DNA of 35,692 nt from Vicinamibacteraceae bacterium (GTDB lineage Bacteria; Acidobacteriota; Vicinamibacteria; Vicinamibacterales; JAFNAJ01), in NCBI GenBank assembly GCA_023384595.1, contig JAHDVQ010000021.1, positions 1 through 35,692 of the forward strand, read 5' to 3'. The notes below the pieces were generated by a model. The model did not search any database. It was not told the origin of the DNA and worked only from the letters and a program-made list of their open reading frames with translations. The position numbers and the translations under genes are program-made. Position 1 is the first letter of the stretch; each line of letters starts with the position of its first letter. This document shows positions 30,517 through 35,692 of this stretch, in pieces.

Positions 30517-33500
30517 TCACCACACGAGCGCCGGCAGCTTGCGCACGAGCACGTGCGTGTCGCGGTTGGCGCCGGTCGGGCCCCAGTAGTTGAAGTGGAA
30601 GGTGAACTGGCCGTAGCCGCCCACCATCAGGTTCGGCTTGAGGCGGGTGCGCGTCAGGCTGTTGTGGCCGCCCGCCCGCCGGTGTCCCCGCAGCGGCGAC
30701 TTCGGCACGCCGAGGGTCCGCTCGGGCGAGTGGTACTGGATGCAGACGCCCCGCGGGATGCGCGCGCTCACGACGGCGCGCGTCACGACCACGCCGTGAT
30801 CGTTGTGCACCTCGACCCAGTCGTTGTCGTCGATGCCGATCTCCGCCGCGTCCTTGTCGCTCAGCCAGAGCGGCTCGATGCCGCGCGAGAGCGTCATCAT
30901 CCGGTTCGTGTCGCCGTAGGTCGAGTGGATGTGCCACTTGCCGTGCGGCGTCAGGTAGTTGAGGGTGAGCGTCGGCCCCTCTTCGCGGCTCACGCGCAGG
31001 TCGGCGTAGTCCTTCGGCTGCGGCTTGGGCTTGTAGGTCGGCAGGTGCTCGCCGAAGTCGATGTAACCCTCGTGATCCAGGTAGAAGTGCTGCCGTCCCG
31101 TGAGCGTCCGCCATGGCACCAGGCACTCGACGTTGTAGGTGAACGGCGAGTACGGCCGGCCCTCGTCGACGAGCCCCGACCACATCGGGCTGTTCACGAA
31201 GCGGAAGGGCCGCGTCTGGATGCCCTTGTAGTCGGTGCGCACGCTCCGCGACTTCTCGGCCAGGTGCGCCAGCGGCAGGCCCACGCGCTCCTCCATGCGC
31301 CGGTACGACCGGTACGCCAGCTCGCCGTTGGTGACCGAGGCGAACTGCAGGATCGCGTTGCACACGTGCTCGTCGTCGTGGAGCGAGGGGTAGGCCTGGC
31401 CGTCCCACTGCTGGCGCGGACCCACCCGGACGGCCTCGTCGTAGACGTCCTCGACGCCGTAGCGGGTGCCGTGCGCCCCGAGCCCGCCCGACCGGACGAG
31501 CGGCCCGAACGAGATGAACTGCCGGTAGATGTTCCGGTAGTCGCGCGTGACGACCTTCAGCGCGGGCATCGTCTTGCCCGGCACGGGCTCGACCTCGCCC
31601 GCGAACCAGTCGCGCAGGACGGGTTGCGCGATCTCGGCCTCGGTGTCGTGCTGCAGGGGCACCGCGACCATGTCCTTCACCGGCTCGGGAAAGTGGCGCG
31701 GCGCCAGTTCCGAGAGCTTGCGCGCGATCGCCCGGAAGATCTGCCAGTCGCTCTTCGACTCCCACGACGGCGGCACCGCCGCCGACAGCGGGTGGATGAA
31801 GCTGTGGAGGTCGGTCGAGTTCAGATCGGCCTTCTCGTAGAAGGTCGCCGCCGGCAGGACGATGTCGGAGTAGAGCGCCGACGTGTCCATCCGGAAGTTC
31901 AGATCGACGACGAGGTCCATCTTCCCGGAGGGCGCGTGCTCGTGCCACGCGATCTCGCGCACCGAGTCGCCCGCCACCTCGTCGGCCAGCTTGTTGGTGT
32001 GCGTGCCGAGGTAGTGGTGCAGGAAGTACTCGTGGCCCTTGGCGCTCGACATGAGCGCGTTCCCGCGCCAGATGAACCAGACCCGCGGCCAGTTCTCCTC
32101 GGCATCCGGATCCGCAACCGCAAACCCCAACGACCGTGAGCGCAGCGCCTCGACGGTGTGCGACACGATCTCCTCGGGCGTCGCGGCGCCGGCGGCCTCC
32201 GCCTCGGCGACGACGTCGAGCGGGTTGCGGCTGAACTGCGGATAGAACGGCAGCCAGCCGTTGCGCACCGCCTTCACCTGGATGTCGGCCGTGTGGCCCT
32301 TTGCGAGCGAGGGCCGGCCGTTCGACGGCGGCACCGTGTGGTAGTCGGTGAAATCGCGCTCGTAGCGCCACTGGTCGGTGTGGATGTAGTGCCAGCTCGG
32401 CGCGTTCTGCAGCCGCGCGGCCGGATGCCAGTCGCGTCCGAAGGCAATCGCCGACCAGGGCTCGGCGGGCGCGAGCTTCTCCTGCCCGACGTAGTGCGCC
32501 AGCCCCCCGCCGTTGACCCCCACGCAGCCGCAGAACATGAGGGCGTTCATCGCCGCGCGGTACATCAGGTTGTTGTGGTACCAGTGGTTGATGCCGGCGC
32601 CGATGATGATCGTGCACTTCCCGTTGGTGAGCCGCGCCGTCTCGCCCCACTCGCGCGCGAAGCGGATGAGCGTGTCGCGCCCGAGGCCCGTGTAGCGCTC
32701 GGACCACGCCGGCGTGTACGGCCGCGTCTCGTCGTCGTAGCTCGCGGGGTAGTCGCCGGCAAGGCCGCGGCCGACGCCGTACTGCGCCATCATCAGGTCG
32801 TAGACGGTGGCGACCGTCGCCGTGCGGCCGCCGGCGAGCGCCACGCGCCGCACGGGCACGTGGCGCGTGAGCGTTCGGCCCTCGCCGAAGTCGTCGAAGG
32901 CGACGGCAACGTCACCGTCGCCGCCGACCGGCCCGCCCTCGAGAAAGGTCAGGGCCGGATCGATCGCCTCGCCCGTGAGCCCGTCCTCGAGCTTCAGGTT
33001 CCACTTGCCCTTCTCCTGGCTCCACCGGAAGCCCACGCTGCCCACCGGCATCTTCGGCCGCCCGTCGGTGGCGTCCCACATCAAGAACTGCCAGTCGCCG
33101 TGCTCGACGCCGCCGTAGGCCTCGAGGCGGTTGGCCCGGAGCAGACGGCCGGGACGCCACGCGCCGCCCTCCTCGACCAGCTCCACGAGGAGCGGGGCGT
33201 CCGTGTAGCGCTTGGCGTAGTCGAGGAAGTAGGGCACCTGCTGCTCGTGGTGCATCTCGGTGAGCAGCACGTGGTTCACGGCCATCCACCAGGCACCGTC
33301 CTGCCCGGCGTTGATCGACATCCACTCGTCGGCGTACTTCGCGACCTGGTTGAAGTCCGGAGCGAAGACCCACATCTTCGTCCCGTTGTGGCGCGCCTCG
33401 GCCGCGAAGTGGCAGTCGGGCGTGCGGGTCATGTTCAGGTTCGACCCCATCACCGCGAGCAGCTTCGCGTTGTACCAGTCCGCCGACTCCTGCACGTCGG

Positions 33501-34173
33501 TCTGTTCGCCCCACAGTTCGGGCGAGGCCGGCGGCAGGTCGCAGTACCAGTCGTAGAACGAGAGCGACACGCCGCCAATCAGCTGCAGATAGCGCGCGCC
33601 CGACGCGTAGCTGATCATCGACATCGCCGGGATGGGCGAGAAGCCGGCAATGCGGTCGGGCCCGTACTTCCGAATCGTGTACAGGTTCGAGGCCGCGATG
33701 ATCTCGAGCGCCGTCTCCCAGTCGAACCGCCGGAACCCGCCCTTGCCGCGCGCCACCTGCCAGCGCTGGCGCTTCTCGGGCGACTCGACGAGCGACGCCC
33801 ACGCCTCGACCGGATCGTCGTGTTCGCCGCGCGCCGCCTTCCACAGGTCGAGCAACGCACCGCGCACGTATGGATAGCGCACGCGGATCGGGCTGTAGAG
33901 ATACCAGGAATACGAGATGCCCCGCTGGCAGCCGCGCGGCTCGTACGGGGGAATGCCGTCCTGCAGCGGCGGGTAGTCGAGCCCCTGCATCTCCCACGTG
34001 ACGATGCCGTCCTTCACGTAGATCTGCCAGGTGCACCCGCCCGTGCAGTTCACCCCGTGCGTGCTGCGCACGACCTTGTCGTGCTGCCAGCGGTTCCGGT
34101 AGAACTCCTCCCAGCCGCGGAGCGAGGCCTTGTCCTCGTCGCGAATCCAGCGAATCGTCTGCTTCGGCATCAT
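30517..34173 (-). CDS. narG: Respiratory nitrate reductase alpha subunit NarG (molybdenum catalytic subunit)
   Basis: 1218 residues, full length. The FS0 cluster motif H-x3-C-x3-C-x34-C is exact (His39, Cys43, Cys47, Cys82). The molybdenum-ligand aspartate lies in [14 protein letters not shown] (about 204-217), followed by [15 protein letters not shown] as in E. coli. It reduces nitrate to nitrite with a Mo-bisMGD cofactor. There is no twin-arginine signal at the N-terminus, so a cytoplasmic orientation is expected. Two ATGs (34173 and 34170) overlap the stop of the cytochrome gene, giving translational coupling. Confidence 0.97.
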   Translation of the reverse strand: MMPKQTIRWIRDEDKASLRGWEEFYRNRWQHDKVVRSTHGVNCTGGCTWQIYVKDGIVTWEMQGLDYPPLQDGIPPYEPRGCQRGISYSWYLYSPIRVRYPYVRGALLDLWKAARGEHDDPVEAWASLVESPEKRQRWQVARGKGGFRRFDWETALEIIAASNLYTIRKYGPDRIAGFSPIPAMSMISYASGARYLQLIGGVSLSFYDWYCDLPPASPELWGEQTDVQESADWYNAKLLAVMGSNLNMTRTPDCHFAAEARHNGTKMWVFAPDFNQVAKYADEWMSINAGQDGAWWMAVNHVLLTEMHHEQQVPYFLDYAKRYTDAPLLVELVEEGGAWRPGRLLRANRLEAYGGVEHGDWQFLMWDATDGRPKMPVGSVGFRWSQEKGKWNLKLEDGLTGEAIDPALTFLEGGPVGGDGDVAVAFDDFGEGRTLTRHVPVRRVALAGGRTATVATVYDLMMAQYGVGRGLAGDYPASYDDETRPYTPAWSERYTGLGRDTLIRFAREWGETARLTNGKCTIIIGAGINHWYHNNLMYRAAMNALMFCGCVGVNGGGLAHYVGQEKLAPAEPWSAIAFGRDWHPAARLQNAPSWHYIHTDQWRYERDFTDYHTVPPSNGRPSLAKGHTADIQVKAVRNGWLPFYPQFSRNPLDVVAEAEAAGAATPEEIVSHTVEALRSRSLGFAVADPDAEENWPRVWFIWRGNALMSSAKGHEYFLHHYLGTHTNKLADEVAGDSVREIAWHEHAPSGKMDLVVDLNFRMDTSALYSDIVLPAATFYEKADLNSTDLHSFIHPLSAAVPPSWESKSDWQIFRAIARKLSELAPRHFPEPVKDMVAVPLQHDTEAEIAQPVLRDWFAGEVEPVPGKTMPALKVVTRDYRNIYRQFISFGPLVRSGGLGAHGTRYGVEDVYDEAVRVGPRQQWDGQAYPSLHDDEHVCNAILQFASVTNGELAYRSYRRMEERVGLPLAHLAEKSRSVRTDYKGIQTRPFRFVNSPMWSGLVDEGRPYSPFTYNVECLVPWRTLTGRQHFYLDHEGYIDFGEHLPTYKPKPQPKDYADLRVSREEGPTLTLNYLTPHGKWHIHSTYGDTNRMMTLSRGIEPLWLSDKDAAEIGIDDNDWVEVHNDHGVVVTRAVVSARIPRGVCIQYHSPERTLGVPKSPLRGHRRAGGHNSLTRTRLKPNLMVGGYGQFTFHFNYWGPTGANRDTHVLVRKLPALVW

Positions 34174-35024
34174 GACCTCGCGAGGCGGCTACGCTCGACG
34201 AGCGCCCGCCGCACGCTCACCAGCCGCGAACGCCACGCGGCATCCATCGTCACCAGCCCGACGACCGTCGCGCCGAGCCCGAGCAGCACGAACGTGAGGA
34301 GTCCGGTCTTCGGGTCCTCGCCGCCCTGCGTGGCGGCGTGCTCGAAATACGCCACGAGCGGCTGCAGCTCCGCGTCGGTGAGCGCACGCCCGGCGAAGAG
34401 CGACTGCATGGTGGGCGTGGGCGGGGCGTTCAACCACGTCGCCAGCCCCTTCCTGCCCTGGAGCCGCTCGTAGACCTTCGTCAGATCGGGCGCGAGGTGG
34501 CCGCCGCCAAGGCCGCCCACGCCGCGCACGGCGTGGCACGACAGGCAGGCGGGCGCGCCGTTCACCAGGCGCTCGTCGCCGCGGAAGAGCGCGCGGCCTC
34601 GCTCGACGTCGGCCGCCGTGAACGGGCGTGTCGGCACCGCGACGCCGGCAAACTGCGACTTCGGCAGCGCCGATTCCGCCGCGATGAGATCGAGGAGCGC
34701 CTCGGCGAGCTGAGGGGTCATCCCGGCGACGTCCGGCATGACGACGCCCCGGGCCTCCTGCAGGAGCTGCTGCGCGTAGGGATCGCCGCTGTCGAGGACC
34801 CGGCGCGGCGAGACGATGAAGTGCGCGAGCCACGCGCGGTCCTTGCGGGCGGCCACGCCCTTCAGGTCGGGCCCCGTCAGGCGGCCGCCGCCAATCGTGT
34901 GGCAACTCGCGCAGTTCTGACGGAAGAAGGCCGCGGTGTCCTGCGCCGAGGCCTCGGAGAGCGGCCCGGGGAGAACGCCGAGCAGCAGGGCCAGCGGAAC
35001 GAGTCGGCGGACGATGAGGCGCAT
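34170..35024 (-). CDS. Membrane-anchored diheme cytochrome c, NarC-like by position
   Basis: 284 residues. A signal peptide (core about 8-20, cleavage near SEASA-QD) is followed by two cytochrome c modules with heme sites C38-A-S-C41-H42 and C160-L-S-C163-H164, and a C-terminal transmembrane helix (about 241-260) with a basic cytoplasmic tail. It lies directly upstream of and overlaps narG. In Thermus thermophilus the nar operon begins with narC, a diheme cytochrome c needed for nitrate reductase function, so the position and heme count agree, though homology cannot be proven here. It could link ACIII to a terminal reductase. Its ATG overlaps the Rrf2 stop by one base. Confidence 0.88.
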   Translation of the reverse strand: MRLIVRRLVPLALLLGVLPGPLSEASAQDTAAFFRQNCASCHTIGGGRLTGPDLKGVAARKDRAWLAHFIVSPRRVLDSGDPYAQQLLQEARGVVMPDVAGMTPQLAEALLDLIAAESALPKSQFAGVAVPTRPFTAADVERGRALFRGDERLVNGAPACLSCHAVRGVGGLGGGHLAPDLTKVYERLQGRKGLATWLNAPPTPTMQSLFAGRALTDAELQPLVAYFEHAATQGGEDPKTGLLTFVLLGLGATVVGLVTMDAAWRSRLVSVRRALVERSRLARS

Positions 35025-35476
35025 CACGCGTGCGGCTCCTCTCGCAACAGCGAATCCTGGTGAATGACGGGCGTGTCGCACGCGGCGAGCGTCGCGAGGG
35101 TGGTCTGTTCGAGAAACGCGAGATAGGCGTGCTTGACGACCTTCCACGTCGCGTGCGCGGCGCACGCCGTCTCGTCGCTGCACGCGTGGGGACCGCCGAG
35201 AATGCAGGCGGATCCAGAGCGGGCCTTGTCGAACAGCTCCACGACCTCGACGAGGCGCACGGTCTCCGACGGCCGCCGGAGCCGGTAGCCGCCGCCGGTG
35301 CCGCGGGTGGCGTCGATGAGGCCGGCGCTGCCGAGCGTCCAGAGAATCTTCGACAGGTAGTTGGGGGGGATGTCGGCGGCCGCGGCGATGTCGCGCCCGC
35401 CGGCCGTGTGTCCGGGCGGGAGGCTGGCCAGGTGGGCCAGGGCGCGCAACGCGTGTTTGGCGGTGACGGAGAGCAT
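35024..35476 (-). CDS. Rrf2 family transcriptional regulator (NsrR/IscR-type, probable Fe-S sensor)
   Basis: 150 residues from ATG 35476; an in-frame TTG at 35497 would add seven residues (MFIDKST) but overlaps the candidate operator. The winged-helix part (TAKHALRALAHLA, IPPNYLSKILWTLGSAGLI, RGTGGGYRL) is typical Rrf2. Three cysteines, Cys91, Cys99 and Cys105 (spacing x7, x5), sit where NsrR, IscR and RirA bind a cluster. The family senses NO, O2 or Fe-S supply. It heads the cytochrome-narGHJIK-act operon and probably regulates it and itself. Confidence 0.9.
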   Translation of the reverse strand: MLSVTAKHALRALAHLASLPPGHTAGGRDIAAAADIPPNYLSKILWTLGSAGLIDATRGTGGGYRLRRPSETVRLVEVVELFDKARSGSACILGGPHACSDETACAAHATWKVVKHAYLAFLEQTTLATLAACDTPVIHQDSLLREEPHA

Positions 35477-35481
35477 TGTTG

Positions 35482-35499
35482 ACTTGTCGATGAACAAGT
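35482..35499. promoter_or_regulatory. Candidate Rrf2 operator (perfect inverted repeat)
   Basis: ACTTGT-N6-ACAAGT, an 18-bp perfect dyad, lies five bases upstream of the Rrf2 ATG. It overlaps the end of the -10 box and the expected transcription start, where a repressor would block initiation. Rrf2 dimers bind dyads of this size. The sequence does not match the E. coli NsrR consensus. Confidence 0.55.
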
Positions 35500-35524
35500 A
35501 TCCTCATCTCGAAGTCGCGATCAA
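35497..35524 (-). promoter_or_regulatory. Candidate sigma-70 promoter of the nar-act operon
   Basis: On the minus strand TTGATC (35524-35519) and GATACT (35502-35497) are separated by 16 bases. It is the only plausible promoter seen ahead of the 13-gene array, and the transcript would start near 35490. Confidence 0.45.
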
Positions 35525-35550
35525 GGCCAGAAATGGTCGGATATCAGGCC

Positions 35551-35692
35551 GGCTTCCGGCGTCGGGCGTCCGGCGTTCGGAAAGCGGCGTTGGGAAGCGG
35601 CTCGCGGCGGCCCAAGCCGGCCGCCGACCGGATGTCGGAAGCCGATGCCAACCAGACGCCGGATGCCGGGATCAGGCCGGATGCCGGATGCC
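35551..35692. repeat. Degenerate G+C-rich heptamer repeats at the right edge
   Basis: Units of seven bases beginning with GG run in phase from 35551 to 35599 (GGCTTCC, GGCGTCG, GGCGTCC, GGCGTTC, GGAAAGC, GGCGTTG, GGAAGCG). GGATGCC then recurs at 35661, 35679 and 35686. No gene is visible in this stretch; it may continue beyond the window. Confidence 0.7.

Overview
The window is about 70% G+C, tightly packed and bacterial. Five things together suggest an acidobacterium, probably Vicinamibacteria-like: an S46 dipeptidyl-peptidase, a PD40 (TolB-like) Ser/Thr kinase coupled to an ECF sigma factor, a second large kinase, an alternative complex III, and short tandem-repeat filler between genes. This assignment is inferred from gene content only. 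No tRNA, rRNA, CRISPR array, transposase or integrase is visible.

Layout. (1) 1-10485, signalling: a truncated HAMP/HD-GYP protein, an S46 peptidase, an ECF sigma factor overlapping the stop of its upstream PD40 kinase, and a divergent kinase that continues into 18 leucine-rich repeats and ends in a globin domain. (2) 10535-15241, nitric oxide module: norR divergent from ytfE(norA)-qNOR. The intergenic space holds a good sigma-54 promoter and candidate activator sites, the same layout as norR-norAB of Ralstonia eutropha. (3) 15242-19126, mixed genes: a FabH-like ketosynthase abutting a DUF2254 membrane protein, an acyl-CoA-binding protein, a small two-helix membrane protein and a secreted GlcG/HbpS-like protein. 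The spacers carry heptamer and octamer repeats, palindromes and a strong hairpin. (4) 35476 down to 19156 on the minus strand: one 13-gene array in the order Rrf2 regulator, diheme cytochrome c, narGHJIK, actABCDEF. Adjacent genes overlap or are separated by at most 13 nt. It reads as one operon with an Rrf2-type operator over its only obvious promoter.

How the genes fit together. NarK imports nitrate, NarGHI reduces it to nitrite with quinol, and NarJ matures NarG. ActABCDEF oxidises quinol and passes electrons to cytochrome c, and the diheme cytochrome beside narG is a possible carrier. The Rrf2 protein has three cysteines suited to an Fe-S cluster, so the operon may respond to NO, O2 or Fe-S status. 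NO is handled by the NorR-controlled RIC protein and quinol NO reductase. The kinase-LRR-globin protein next to norR could be a heme-based gas sensor feeding protein phosphorylation. No nitrite reductase or N2O reductase is present in the window.
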